Origin: Fodinibacter sp963747405
GTDB taxonomy: Bacteria > Actinomycetota > Actinomycetes > Actinomycetales > Dermatophilaceae
Assembly (NCBI GenBank): GCA_963747405.1
Contig: CAVVFG010000018.1
Coordinates: forward strand, 174,698 to 238,697
Reading direction: 5' to 3'
Length of the DNA: 64,000 nt
The stretch's first letter is position 1. Each line of letters opens with the position of its first letter. Positions 53,943 to 62,747 of the stretch are shown piece by piece. A program made the translations under genes and the position numbers. Below the pieces are notes generated by a model. The model searched no databases. It had not been told where the DNA came from and was given only the letters and a program-made list of their open reading frames with translations.

Positions 53943-54563
53943 ATGTCCGACCACGTGGAAGTCCTCGGGTCGGGCACCGCCAGTGCGGTGCCCGACGTCG
54001 TCGTCCTCGACGCGCGGGTGCAGTGCGAGGCGGCCGACGTCGCCGGCGCGCTGGGCGCGGCGACCGCGCGGGTGACCACCGCGCTGCGGGCGGTCGCCGA
54101 CTCGGGGGTGGCCGCGGCCGACCGGCGCACCACCGGCATCGGGGTCTCGACGCGCTGGGACCGCGACGGCTCCTGCGTCGTCGGCTACACGGCGTACCAG
54201 AGCCTGCGGTTCGTCGTGCGCGAGCGCGACCGCGTGGGCGACCTCATCAACGCCCTGGCCGGGGCCGCGGGCGACGCGTTCGGGCTCGACAACGTCACCC
54301 TCGAGGTGGCCGACCCCGCCCCGCTGCTCGAGCGCGCCCGCAGCGCTGCCTTCGCCGACGCCCGGGCCAAGGCCGAGCAGTACGCCGCCCTGGCCGGGCG
54401 ACCGCTCGGCCCCGTGCTGCGCGTCACCGAGGAGCCCGATCGCGGGATGCCGGTGCCCCGCTTCGCCGCGAGGGCAGCCATGGAGGGCGGCGCCGCCATG
54501 CCGGTCGAGGCGGGCGAGTCGGCCGTCGGCGCGACGGTCACCGTGCGCTTCGGGCTCGGCTGA
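53943..54563 (+). CDS. SIMPL/DUF541-domain protein
   Basis: A 206-residue protein of the SIMPL (DUF541) family: VEVLGSGTASAVPDVVVLDARVQCEAADVAGAL at the N-terminus, YTAYQSLRFVVRERDRVGDLINALAGAAGD in the centre, and the ARAKAEQYAALAGRPLGPVLRVTE motif. Many SIMPL proteins are exported, but this one lacks a signal peptide. The family is linked to oxidative-stress and signalling roles without a firm biochemistry. The next gene starts three bases after its stop, so they are co-transcribed. Confidence 0.85.
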   Translation: MSDHVEVLGSGTASAVPDVVVLDARVQCEAADVAGALGAATARVTTALRAVADSGVAAADRRTTGIGVSTRWDRDGSCVVGYTAYQSLRFVVRERDRVGDLINALAGAAGDAFGLDNVTLEVADPAPLLERARSAAFADARAKAEQYAALAGRPLGPVLRVTEEPDRGMPVPRFAARAAMEGGAAMPVEAGESAVGATVTVRFGLG

Positions 54564-54566
54564 GCC

Positions 54567-55181
54567 GTGGGATGGGTCGATGCGCTGGGCTGGTTCGGCT
54601 CCGCCCTGCTGGTCTACTCGCTGCTCCAGGCGCGCATCCTGCGGCTGCGGGTGCTCAACACCGTGGCCTGCGTCATCCTGGTGGTCTTCAACGCCGTGAT
54701 CGGGGTGTGGCCGATGGTGGCGATGAACGTCGTGCTGGCGGCGATCAACCTGTTCTTCATCGTGCGGTTGCTGCGCGAGCGCGGTGACGAGCAGGCGTAC
54801 GCCGTGCTCGAGGTGCGTGAGGACGACGCCTACCTGACCCACTTCCTGGGCGTGCACCGCGCGGACATCAACGCGTTCTTCGCCGACTTCGGGCACGGGT
54901 CACCCGCCGGCCGCTGGTCGTACCTGGTGCAGCACGGCGACGAGACCGCCGGCGTGATCGTCGTGCGCGACGCGGGAGCTGGCGTGGCCCAGGTGGAGCT
55001 CGACTACGTGACACCGCGCTTCCGCGACTTCACCCCCGGCGAGTTCGTGTTCCGCCGCTCCGGCCTGTTCCGCGACAAGGGGTTCTCCCACGTGCTCAGC
55101 CCGCCCGGCATGGTGGCGCCCTACTACGACCGGGTCGGCTTCACCCGGCAGGGTGACCGCTACCGCCTCGAACTCGCCTGA
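54567..55181 (+). CDS. Membrane-anchored protein with GNAT-like domain
   Basis: A 204-residue protein. The first 70 residues hold two to three hydrophobic helices (WFGSALLVYSLLQARILRLR and VVFNAVIGVWPMVAMNVVLAAINLFFIVRLL) similar to YgjV-type membrane segments; the rest resembles a GNAT fold (ETAGVIVVRDAGAG, VELDYVTPRFRDFTPGEF, and YYDRVGFTRQGD). The fusion of a membrane domain to an acetyltransferase-like domain is unusual. GTG at 54567 follows the SIMPL gene with three bases between. Confidence 0.7.
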   Translation: MGWVDALGWFGSALLVYSLLQARILRLRVLNTVACVILVVFNAVIGVWPMVAMNVVLAAINLFFIVRLLRERGDEQAYAVLEVREDDAYLTHFLGVHRADINAFFADFGHGSPAGRWSYLVQHGDETAGVIVVRDAGAGVAQVELDYVTPRFRDFTPGEFVFRRSGLFRDKGFSHVLSPPGMVAPYYDRVGFTRQGDRYRLELA

Positions 55182-55259
55182 GTGGCGAACGCCACGCTCC
55201 GCACGGGGGAACCCCGGTGGAAGACAAACCCATCGAGGTCTAAGGTCATTGATTACTAC

Positions 55260-55269
55260 ACTACGTAGT
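55260..55269. promoter_or_regulatory. AT-rich palindrome upstream of ppdK
   Basis: ACTACGTAGT is a perfect palindrome preceded by a further ACTAC, in a locally AT-rich stretch 26 bases before the ppdK ATG. It looks like an operator or part of the promoter; the regulator is unknown. Confidence 0.5.
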
Positions 55270-55294
55270 TTTCAAACTGAGGAGGCGGCCGCCG

Positions 55295-57979
55295 ATGGCC
55301 CAGCTCGTCCACGACTTCGAGACCGGCAGCATGGACCAGAAGGACCTGCTGGGCGGTAAAGGTGCCAACCTCGCGGAGATGACCCGCCTCGGCATCCCGG
55401 TGCCGCCGGGCTTCACCATCACGACCGACGCCTGTCGCGCCTACCTCGCCAGCGGCTCCGTGCCGCCCGAGCTGTTCGCCGAGGTCGACGAGCACCTCGA
55501 GCTGCTCGAGGCCCGGATGGGCCGCACGCTGGGCGACGCCACCGACCCGCTGCTGGTCTCGGTGCGCTCGGGCGCGAAGTTCTCGATGCCCGGGATGATG
55601 GAGACGGTGCTCAACATCGGCCTGGGCGACTCCTCGGTCGAGGGCCTGGCCGCGCAGACCGGCAACCCCCGGTTCGCCTGGGACTCCTACCGGCGCCTGG
55701 TGCAGATGTACGGCAAGACGGTGCTCGACCTCGACGGCGACCGCTTCGAGGACGCCCTCGAGGCCGCCAAGGCCGCCAAGGGCGTCACCGCCGACGTCGA
55801 CCTCGACGCCGACGACCTGCGCGCGCTGGTCACCACCTTCACGGCGATCGTCGAGGAGGAGACCGGGTCACCCTTCCCGCAGGACCCCCGCGAGCAGCTG
55901 CGCGGTGCCGTGGTCGCCGTCTTCAACTCGTGGAACTCCGACCGCGCCATCCTCTACCGCCGCCGCGAGCAGATCCCCACCGACCTCGGCACCGCCGTCA
56001 ACGTGCAGGCCATGGCCTTCGGCAACCGCGGGGCCTCCTCCGGCTCGGGCGTGGCCTTCACCCGCGACCCGTCGACCGGTGCCGTCGGCGTCTACGGCGA
56101 CTACCTCCAGGACGCGCAGGGCGAGGACGTCGTCGCCGGCATCCGCAACACCCTGACGCTGGCCGACCTCGAGGGCATCGACAAGAAGAGCTACGACGAG
56201 CTGCTCGACATCATGGCGCGGCTCGAGGCCCACTACCGCGACATGTGCGACATCGAGTTCACCATCGAGCAGGGCCACCTGTGGATGCTGCAGACCCGGG
56301 TCGGCAAGCGCACCGCCCAGGCTGCCTTCCGCATCGCCGTCGACCTCGTCGACGAGGGCGTCATCACCGAGGAGGAGGCCCTGATGCGGGTCTCCGGCGA
56401 CCAGCTGGCGCAGCTGATGTTCCCCCACTTCGACCCCGAGGGCGACCGCTCACTGCTCGCCAAGGGGATGAGCGCTTCCCCCGGTGCCGCCGTCGGCGTC
56501 GCCGTCTTCGACTCGGATGCCGCGGTGCGGATCGCCGAGGCCGGTACCCCCGTGATCCTCGTGCGCCGCGAGACCAACCCCGACGACCTGCACGGCATGG
56601 TCGCGGCGGCCGGCATCCTGACCAGCCGTGGTGGCAAGACCTCGCACGCCGCGGTCGTCGCGCGCGGCATGGGCCGCACCTGCGTGTGCGGCGCCGAGAC
56701 CCTCGAGGTCGACACCAAGGCCAAGCAGTTCTCCACCCCTGACGGCACCGTCGTGCGCGAGGGCGAGACCCTGTCCATCGACGGGTCGACCGGAGAGATC
56801 TTCCTCGGTGAGGTCGCCGTGCGCCCCTCCCCCGTCGTGCGCTACTTCGAGGGCACCATGTCCGTCGACGAGGGCGGCCCCGTGGTCGCTGCCGTCGACC
56901 GGCTGATGACCGCCGCCGACAAGCACCGCCGGATGAAGGTGCGCGCCAACGCCGACAACGCGCCGGACGCCGCCCGCGCCCGCCGGTTCGGGGCCGAGGG
57001 AATCGGCCTGTGCCGCACCGAGCACATGTTCCTCGGAGCTCGCCGTGAGCTGGTCGAGCGGCTGATCCTGGCGGAGGGTGCCGAGGAGCGGCAGGTCGTC
57101 TTCGACGAGCTGCTGCCGCTGCAGCGGGCCGACTTCATCGAGATCTTCGAGGCGATGGACGGTCTCCCCGTGACCGTGCGCCTGCTGGACCCCCCGCTGC
57201 ACGAGTTCCTGCCCGACTTCACCGAGCTGTCGGTGAAGGTGGCCGTCGCCGACGCCATGGGCCAGGAGCACGACACCGACTCGCTGCTGCTGCTCGCCGT
57301 GCACCGGCTGCACGAGGAGAACCCGATGCTCGGCCTGCGCGGCGTGCGCCTGGGCATCGCCATCCCCGGGCTGTTCGAGATGCAGTCCCAGGCGATCCTC
57401 GAGGCGGCGGCCATCGTCAACGAGCGGGGCGGACACGCCCAGCCCGAGATCATGGTGCCGCTCGTCGGGGCCGTCGAGGAGCTGCGCAACATCCGCGCCG
57501 AGATCGACGACGCGGCCCACCGAGCCCGCCAACAGCACTCGGTGCACCTGGACCACCTGGTCGGCACGATGATCGAGCTGCCCCGGGCCGCCCTCACCGC
57601 GGGTGACATCGCCCAGGCAGCCGACTTCTTCTCCTTCGGCACCAACGACCTGACCCAGACCACCTGGGGCTTCTCGCGCGACGACGTGGAGTCGAGCTTC
57701 TTCTCGCGCTACATGGAGGCCGGCATCCTCGGGGTGTCGCCGTTCGAGACCCTCGACCGCCAGGGCGTCGGCCGGCTGGTGCGGATCGGCACCGACGAGG
57801 GTCGCAAGACCAAGCCCGGGCTCAAGGTCGGGGTGTGCGGCGAGCACGGGGGCGACCCCGACTCGGTGCACTACTTCGAGGAGCGCGGCCTGGACTACGT
57901 GTCGTGCTCGCCCTTCCGGGTGCCCGTCGCGCGGCTCGAGGCGGGCCGGGCGGTGATCGCGCGGTCGGCCGCCAGCTGA
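55295..57979 (+). CDS. ppdK: Pyruvate, phosphate dikinase
   Basis: A 894-residue enzyme interconverting pyruvate, ATP and phosphate with PEP, AMP and pyrophosphate. N-terminal ATP-grasp domain (LLGGKGANLAEMTRLGIPVPPGFTITT), central phospho-His domain with SRGGKTSHAAVVARGMG, and C-terminal PEP-binding barrel with RLLDPPLHEFLP, GTNDLTQTTWGFSRDD, VGVCGEHGGDP and catalytic Cys in YVSCSPFRVP. Works with the malic enzyme gene nearby for PEP/pyruvate balance. AGGAGG precedes the ATG. Length is as expected. Confidence 0.97.
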   Translation: MAQLVHDFETGSMDQKDLLGGKGANLAEMTRLGIPVPPGFTITTDACRAYLASGSVPPELFAEVDEHLELLEARMGRTLGDATDPLLVSVRSGAKFSMPGMMETVLNIGLGDSSVEGLAAQTGNPRFAWDSYRRLVQMYGKTVLDLDGDRFEDALEAAKAAKGVTADVDLDADDLRALVTTFTAIVEEETGSPFPQDPREQLRGAVVAVFNSWNSDRAILYRRREQIPTDLGTAVNVQAMAFGNRGASSGSGVAFTRDPSTGAVGVYGDYLQDAQGEDVVAGIRNTLTLADLEGIDKKSYDELLDIMARLEAHYRDMCDIEFTIEQGHLWMLQTRVGKRTAQAAFRIAVDLVDEGVITEEEALMRVSGDQLAQLMFPHFDPEGDRSLLAKGMSASPGAAVGVAVFDSDAAVRIAEAGTPVILVRRETNPDDLHGMVAAAGILTSRGGKTSHAAVVARGMGRTCVCGAETLEVDTKAKQFSTPDGTVVREGETLSIDGSTGEIFLGEVAVRPSPVVRYFEGTMSVDEGGPVVAAVDRLMTAADKHRRMKVRANADNAPDAARARRFGAEGIGLCRTEHMFLGARRELVERLILAEGAEERQVVFDELLPLQRADFIEIFEAMDGLPVTVRLLDPPLHEFLPDFTELSVKVAVADAMGQEHDTDSLLLLAVHRLHEENPMLGLRGVRLGIAIPGLFEMQSQAILEAAAIVNERGGHAQPEIMVPLVGAVEELRNIRAEIDDAAHRARQQHSVHLDHLVGTMIELPRAALTAGDIAQAADFFSFGTNDLTQTTWGFSRDDVESSFFSRYMEAGILGVSPFETLDRQGVGRLVRIGTDEGRKTKPGLKVGVCGEHGGDPDSVHYFEERGLDYVSCSPFRVPVARLEAGRAVIARSAAS

Positions 57980-57990
57980 CGCTCGAGGTG

Positions 57991-58007
57991 GGCCGGCAGG
58001 ACCGGCC
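57991..58007 (+). terminator. Hairpin after ppdK
   Basis: GGCCGG-CAGGA-CCGGCC forms a six-base-pair stem a dozen bases after the ppdK stop. Confidence 0.5.
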
Positions 58008-58247
58008 GGAGCCACACCTCCCCGCGCCGTTCACCGAGTAGTTCGCGGCGTCGACCCGGCGGGACCTGCACCAGCAGGTGCCCGTCGGGTCGCGTCCGAG
58101 CGGTCGGGGTGCGGCCGGCGTGCGGAGGGCGCCACGTGTTCTTCCCTTGTGGACCGTCCCGGCGGCCATGGACGCGGCCGGGGGCGGGCCGCACGATGGT
58201 GGGAGCCGCTCCCACGGGCGCCACCCCATCGCGAGGAGGAGACACTG

Positions 58248-59045
58248 ATGAGTCGACCACTGCTGCGGACAGGATCCAGGGGTGATGCCGTCAGGGACCT
58301 CCAGGGCGGACTCGCCTCCGCGGGCTTCGACCCCGGGCCGGTCGACGGGATCTTCGGTGCGAGGACCGATGCGGCCGTCCGCGCGTTCCAGGCAGCGAAG
58401 GGGCTCGCGGTCGACGGCATCGTCGGCCCGCTGACCTGGGCCGCCCTCGACGCGTCACCCTCGCCGGGCGGCGTCGACGTGCTGTGGCCGGACGTCGCGC
58501 TGCAGCCGCAGACGACGAGTACGAACTGCTGGGCCGCCGCGGCCGCGATGGTGGCGGGCTGGGACCGCAGCCAGTCGGTCGACTACACCCAGGCGCCCGG
58601 GCCGACAACGATCGAGGACGCCGCTGCCTGGTTCGACCTCGAGCTGGAGCCCCCACAGAGCATCCCGCCGTCCGAGCTGCACCGTCTGCTCGTCGACTAC
58701 GGGCCACTGTGGATCTGCGCCAACCAGCCCTTCGCCTCCGGGCCGAGCTTCCACGCCGTCGTCATCACCGGGATGTTCGGTGTTCTGGACCCGACGGGGG
58801 TGGGGCTCTGCCTGTACGTCCTCGACCCGTGGGACCGGGGGCATGGTGCGCCGTGCGCGCCCGCACCGCACACCGGCACCCACGCGAAGGGCAGCCGGTA
58901 CTCGATCAGCCACACGCAGCACCTGGCCGAGCTCGAGATCGCGGTGACGGTGAACCCCGGCTGGCAGTGGGTTCGCATCATGCATGCCCGGAGCACCGGC
59001 GGGCGCACCCCGTCGACGGGAGCGGCCGCCGCCCCCATCGAGTAG
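58248..59045 (+). CDS. Peptidoglycan-binding plus papain-like cysteine protease protein
   Basis: A 265-residue protein with no signal peptide. Residues 8-68 form a PG_binding_1 domain (GSRGDAVRDLQGGLASAGF, VDGIFGARTDAAVRAFQ, GLAVDGIVGPLTW). The remainder resembles papain-like/C39-type proteases with TTSTNCWAAAAAMVAGW (Cys94), SFHAVVITG (His169) and VLDPWD (Asp193) as the likely triad. Secretion without a leader or injection by a tail-like machine is possible but unproven. The ATG at 58248 follows GAGGAGGAG. No lysis, toxin or immunity gene is adjacent. Confidence 0.78.
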   Translation: MSRPLLRTGSRGDAVRDLQGGLASAGFDPGPVDGIFGARTDAAVRAFQAAKGLAVDGIVGPLTWAALDASPSPGGVDVLWPDVALQPQTTSTNCWAAAAAMVAGWDRSQSVDYTQAPGPTTIEDAAAWFDLELEPPQSIPPSELHRLLVDYGPLWICANQPFASGPSFHAVVITGMFGVLDPTGVGLCLYVLDPWDRGHGAPCAPAPHTGTHAKGSRYSISHTQHLAELEIAVTVNPGWQWVRIMHARSTGGRTPSTGAAAAPIE

Positions 59046-59050
59046 GGCGA

Positions 59051-59064
59051 CCTCGGAGCCGAGG
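59051..59064 (+). terminator. Hairpin after the papain-like gene
   Basis: CCTCGG-AG-CCGAGG lies six bases after the stop; a GGCCGGGG-TACC-GGGCCCGGCC-like structure follows. The gene downstream is convergent. Confidence 0.45.
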
Positions 59065-59149
59065 CCGGGGTACCGGGCCCGGCCGTCGCGGTCTCCTCCG
59101 ATGCTGCGCGTGGCGTCATGAACGGGGCACGGGCCGGGCCTCAGCCGGG

Positions 59150-59590
59150 TCAAGGGTTCGCGGTTCGCGGCAGGGTCGCGACTGCCTCGGCCACCACCGA
59201 GGGAACCGACGTCGGCCGGCGGGTCAGGGGGTCGACGTAGACGTGGACGAACCGCCCGACGGCGTGCGGTTGCCCGGCGCCGGCCGAGAAGACCGCGAGC
59301 CGGTAGGTGACGCTGGATCGGCCCAGCCGGACCAGCGCCATCCCGACCTCCAACGGGGTGGGGAACGAGGCCTCGCTGAGGAACCGGCACCCGGTCTCCG
59401 CCACGACGCCCAGGGCCTCCAGACCCGTGACGTCGCCGCAGACGCCGCCGAGCCAGCCGTTCACCGCGGTGTCGAAGTACTCGTAGTACACCGCGTTGTT
59501 GACGTGTCCGTACTGGTCGTTGTCGTTCCATCGCGGGGTGATGGGGTGGAACACCGCGAACTGCGACCTCACCGGGACCGGTCGGCTCAT
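59150..59590 (-). CDS. 4-Hydroxybenzoyl-CoA thioesterase-like protein
   Basis: A 146-residue hotdog-fold thioesterase. RWNDNDQYGHVNNAVYYEYFDTAVN is the 4HBT signature with the catalytic Asp, followed by TGCRFLSEASFPTPLEVGMALVRLGRSS. It would hydrolyse an acyl-CoA. The ATG overlaps the alcohol dehydrogenase stop (ATGA), so it is the last gene of the TetR-HMGR-ADH-thioesterase operon, which suggests it removes a CoA from an intermediate of that route. Confidence 0.88.
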   Translation of the reverse strand: MSRPVPVRSQFAVFHPITPRWNDNDQYGHVNNAVYYEYFDTAVNGWLGGVCGDVTGLEALGVVAETGCRFLSEASFPTPLEVGMALVRLGRSSVTYRLAVFSAGAGQPHAVGRFVHVYVDPLTRRPTSVPSVVAEAVATLPRTANP

Positions 59591-60729
59591 GGCACCCGCC
59601 CGGCCGCCGCGTTCGGCCGGATGACCTGGCGGACCGCCCTCCCGGCCGCCAGCTCGTCCATCGCGCTGTTGAGGTCGTCGAGCCCCAGCTCGGCGGAGAG
59701 CAGCCGGTCCACGGGGAGCCGGCCCGCCCGCCACAGCGCGATCATCGTGGGGATGTCGGACCCGGGACGGGAGGTGCCCATGTACGAACCGAGGATCCGC
59801 CGGTTCTCGGCGACGATGCCCAGCGCGGGCAGCTCGAGGACGGCGGACGGGTGCGGCAGGCCCATCGCGACGGTCGCGCCACCGCGGCCGGTGACCTCGT
59901 AGGCGGTGGTGAAGGCACCCACCGACCCGACCGCCTCGAAGCCCCAGTCGAACCGGTCGGGGACCAGCTCCGCCACGAGGGCCTCGAGCTCGTCCGGTCC
60001 GCAGCCGTGGGTGGCACCCACCTCGAGTGCCAGCGCCTGCTTGGCGGGGACGGGATCCACGGCCACGACCGGCCACGCTCCGGCGGCCGCTGCAGCCATC
60101 ACCGCCGCCAGGCCCACCCCGCCGAGTCCGAGGACCACCGTCGAGTCGCCGGCACGCACGCCGGCGGTGTGGGTGACGGCGCCGTAACCGGTGAGCATGG
60201 CGCAGCCGAAGAGGGCGGCGACCGCGAGCGGGACCTCGTGGTCGACGACCACGGCCGAGGAGGCGTCGACGACGGCGTGCGTGGCGAAGGCGGACACCCC
60301 GAGGTGGTGGTGCACCCGGTCGCCACCGACGGTGATCCGCGAGCCCCCTCCGACCAGGTCCCCGGCCGTGTTCGCGGCCAGCGCGACGGTGCACAGGGCG
60401 GGCCGACCGGAGGCGCAGAAGCGGCACGTCCCGCAGCTCGGGACGTAGACGAGGACGACGTGGTCGCCGACCGCGACGTTGCGCACCCCCGCCCCCACGG
60501 CCTCGACGACCCCGGCCGCCTCGTGCCCGAGCAGCATCGGCAGGGGGCGCGGGCGGTTGCCGTCGACGACGCTGAGGTCGGAGTGGCAGACCCCTGCGGC
60601 CTCGACCCGGACCAGCAGCTCGCCGCCTCGCGGCTGCGCGAGGTCGATGGTCGTGACCTCGAGCGGTCGGGTGTCGGCGTAGGGCGGTGACAGCGCGGAA
60701 CGGGTGAGCACGGCACCTCGGGCCTTCAC
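59587..60729 (-). CDS. Zinc-dependent alcohol dehydrogenase (MDR)
   Basis: A 380-residue medium-chain dehydrogenase. Catalytic zinc ligands are in AAGVCHSDL and GHEAAGVVE, the structural zinc in CGTCRFCASGRPALC, and the NAD-binding motif is GLGGVGLAAV. Class III-like and benzyl-alcohol-type enzymes have this arrangement. It would interconvert an alcohol with an aldehyde. GTG at 60729 follows GAGGAAGACC. It sits 52 bases downstream of HMG-CoA reductase, and its substrate may be the mevaldate- or prenol-like product of that pathway (inference). Confidence 0.9.
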   Translation of the reverse strand: MKARGAVLTRSALSPPYADTRPLEVTTIDLAQPRGGELLVRVEAAGVCHSDLSVVDGNRPRPLPMLLGHEAAGVVEAVGAGVRNVAVGDHVVLVYVPSCGTCRFCASGRPALCTVALAANTAGDLVGGGSRITVGGDRVHHHLGVSAFATHAVVDASSAVVVDHEVPLAVAALFGCAMLTGYGAVTHTAGVRAGDSTVVLGLGGVGLAAVMAAAAAGAWPVVAVDPVPAKQALALEVGATHGCGPDELEALVAELVPDRFDWGFEAVGSVGAFTTAYEVTGRGGATVAMGLPHPSAVLELPALGIVAENRRILGSYMGTSRPGSDIPTMIALWRAGRLPVDRLLSAELGLDDLNSAMDELAAGRAVRQVIRPNAAAGRVP

Positions 60730-60781
60730 GGTCTTCCTCCTCGGGCTCGCGGTGGGACGGTCGTCGTCCACCTGTCGGTGG

Positions 60782-61969
60782 TCATGCGCGGTTGCGCCCG
60801 TAGCGCTCGTGGCTGGCGACCCAGTCGCCGGCGATGACCGCGCTCGACAGGGAGATGTCACCGGCGAGCACAACGGCTGCGCAGATCTCCGCCAGCTTGC
60901 GCGCCCGCCCCTGCCCGGCGCAGCCCAGCACCCGCAGGCACTCCTGCTGGGTGGCGAGCCCGGTGCCACCACCGACGGTGGCGACGATGAGCGAGGGCAG
61001 GGTAACCGACCAGTAGTAGTCGCCGTTCTCGAGCAGCTGCGAGTAGGTGACGGCCGCCTGGGACTCGGCGACGTTCGCGGCGTCCTGTCCGGTGGCGATG
61101 AACAGGGCGGCGAGCCCGTTGGCGGCGTGGGCGCCGTTGCTCGCCGCCCCGGCGAGGTATGCGCCGGTCATCGACATCTGGCGGGTGCGGAAGAGCTGCT
61201 CCGGCGTCACCCCCATGAGGTCCTGCAGCAGTCCCGACGGGATCCGCACCTCGGCGACCACCCGCTTGCCTCGCGTTCGCAGCACGTTGATCTGCGAGTG
61301 CTTCTTGTCGGTGTCCACGGCCCCGGACAGGACGTAGCGCGGGTGGTCCGGATGGTTCGCGACGATCCACTCGCAGCCGGCGTGGGTGGCCCGGCCGACC
61401 ATGTTCTGCCCGGCGGCGTCGCCGGTGGAGAAGTCGAACCGCAGGTAGCGCAGGGGCCCGACCGCGTACTGCTCGATCTCGATGAGCCGGGCGACCCGGG
61501 ACGTCGCCTCGCACGCGGCGGCGATCCGGTCGCGGTTCGCGGTGACCCAGTCGCCGAACTCGCGCGCGGCAAGGGCGTCGTCCAGGACGAACACCGGTGC
61601 CCGCTGCATCCGGTCCTCGACGACCGTGGCGCGCACGCCCCCTGCCTCGGTGACCAGGCGCATCCCGCGGTTGTAGCTGGCGACCAGGGTTCCCTCGGTG
61701 GTGGCCAGCGGGACGTAGAAGTCGCCGCGGGCGTGCTCGCCCTCGATGCGCAGGGGGCCGGCGAGTCCGATCGGCACCTGGGCGGCACCGAGGAAGTTCT
61801 CGATGTTCCCCGGCAGCGAGTCGTTGTCGAGCGTGTGGCTCCCGACGTGCCGCAGCTCGGTGCCGGTCTGCTCCTCGACGAACGCCCGGCGCCGGGCCGC
61901 CTGGTCCTCGCAGTGGTCGTCGGTGGCGGCCCGCGGCACGCGCGGCGCCGGTGCGGTGGTCTGGCTCAT
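60782..61969 (-). CDS. Hydroxymethylglutaryl-CoA reductase, class I-like
   Basis: A 395-residue soluble enzyme that interconverts HMG-CoA and mevalonate with NAD(P)H. All catalytic residues are visible: Glu92 in LATTEGTLVASYNRG, Lys222 in DTDKKHSQIN, Asp296 in ATGQDAANV, and His387 in WVASHERYGRNRA. ENFLGAAQVPIGLAGPL and ATVGGGTGLATQQE indicate the class I lineage; no membrane anchor is present. Unusually, no other mevalonate-pathway gene is in the window. It is the second gene of an operon headed by a TetR repressor. The ATG at 61969 follows GAGGTG. Confidence 0.95.
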   Translation of the reverse strand: MSQTTAPAPRVPRAATDDHCEDQAARRRAFVEEQTGTELRHVGSHTLDNDSLPGNIENFLGAAQVPIGLAGPLRIEGEHARGDFYVPLATTEGTLVASYNRGMRLVTEAGGVRATVVEDRMQRAPVFVLDDALAAREFGDWVTANRDRIAAACEATSRVARLIEIEQYAVGPLRYLRFDFSTGDAAGQNMVGRATHAGCEWIVANHPDHPRYVLSGAVDTDKKHSQINVLRTRGKRVVAEVRIPSGLLQDLMGVTPEQLFRTRQMSMTGAYLAGAASNGAHAANGLAALFIATGQDAANVAESQAAVTYSQLLENGDYYWSVTLPSLIVATVGGGTGLATQQECLRVLGCAGQGRARKLAEICAAVVLAGDISLSSAVIAGDWVASHERYGRNRA

Positions 61970-62010
61970 CGTCGTCACCTCGAGGTGGTGGGGGGCGTTC
62001 GGTCGGCCGG

Positions 62011-62640
62011 TCAGCGGGCCGCAGGGGGCGGCTGGGTGGGGGCACGCAGGAGGGCACCGACCGTGGCCTCCAGGACGAGCCGCGCGCGCTCCGCGCCGAG
62101 TCCCAGGCGGTCGCGCAGGGTGACCCACGCCCCCCAGGTGCTCGCCGCGACGACGGCGTCGAGCAGGACTGGCCGATCACCGGCCGGGCGGGCGGACAGC
62201 TCCTGGGCGAAGAGCGCCTCCGCCTCCGCGCGAACCAGGTCCAGGTGCCGCCGGTGGTAGTCACGCAGGGTGGTCGAGAACGGCTCGCGCAGCGCCGAGG
62301 CCCGCGCCAGCGGGGCGATCTGCTCGAGTGCGTCCGCGCGCTGCCGGCAGAAGGCCGCCACCCGGCCCGGCAGGGGTAGCCCGGGGTCGATTGCGACGAA
62401 GCGCGCCTCCTGACGGCCGAGGATCTCGGCGGCGGTGGCGGTGAAGAGCTCCTCGAGGTCGGAGAAGTGGACCCACAGCGACCGCGGCGAGACACCGGCC
62501 CGTCGAGTGATCTGCTCGCCCGTCGGACGCAGCACCCCCTCGAGCATCAGCGCGACGTGGGCGTCGACGATCGCCGCCCGGGTGCGCTCCGCGCGCGCGC
62601 TGCGCCCGTCCCCGGACCGCGTGACTGTCGGGCTGGGCAT
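62011..62640 (-). CDS. TetR-family repressor heading the HMG-CoA reductase operon
   Basis: A 209-residue regulator with an N-terminal helix-turn-helix (AERTRAAIVDAHVALMLEG, then GEQITRRAGVSPRSLWVHFSDLEELF) and a C-terminal helical ligand domain. Cotranscribed with the HMG-CoA reductase gene 41 bases downstream, it probably senses a pathway metabolite and represses its own operon plus the divergent hydrolase. ATG at 62640 follows GAGGAGGAG. Confidence 0.85.
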   Translation of the reverse strand: MPSPTVTRSGDGRSARAERTRAAIVDAHVALMLEGVLRPTGEQITRRAGVSPRSLWVHFSDLEELFTATAAEILGRQEARFVAIDPGLPLPGRVAAFCRQRADALEQIAPLARASALREPFSTTLRDYHRRHLDLVRAEAEALFAQELSARPAGDRPVLLDAVVAASTWGAWVTLRDRLGLGAERARLVLEATVGALLRAPTQPPPAAR

Positions 62641-62690
62641 CGCGCTCCTCCTCGTGGTGGGCGAGCCGGCGGTGCGCCCGGCCCATCCCG

Positions 62691-62722
62691 TGAATATGCA
62701 GACAGAGTGTAATAACATCGTC
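62691..62722. promoter_or_regulatory. AT-rich divergent promoter/operator
   Basis: The stretch between the TetR and hydrolase genes is unusually AT-rich (TGAATATGCAGACAGAG, then TGTAATAACATC), with -10-like TAATAA for the plus strand and a CATATT-like element for the minus strand. It is the likely site of TetR binding. Confidence 0.5.
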
Positions 62723-62747
62723 CTGCCGACACCACCTGAGGAGGGCC

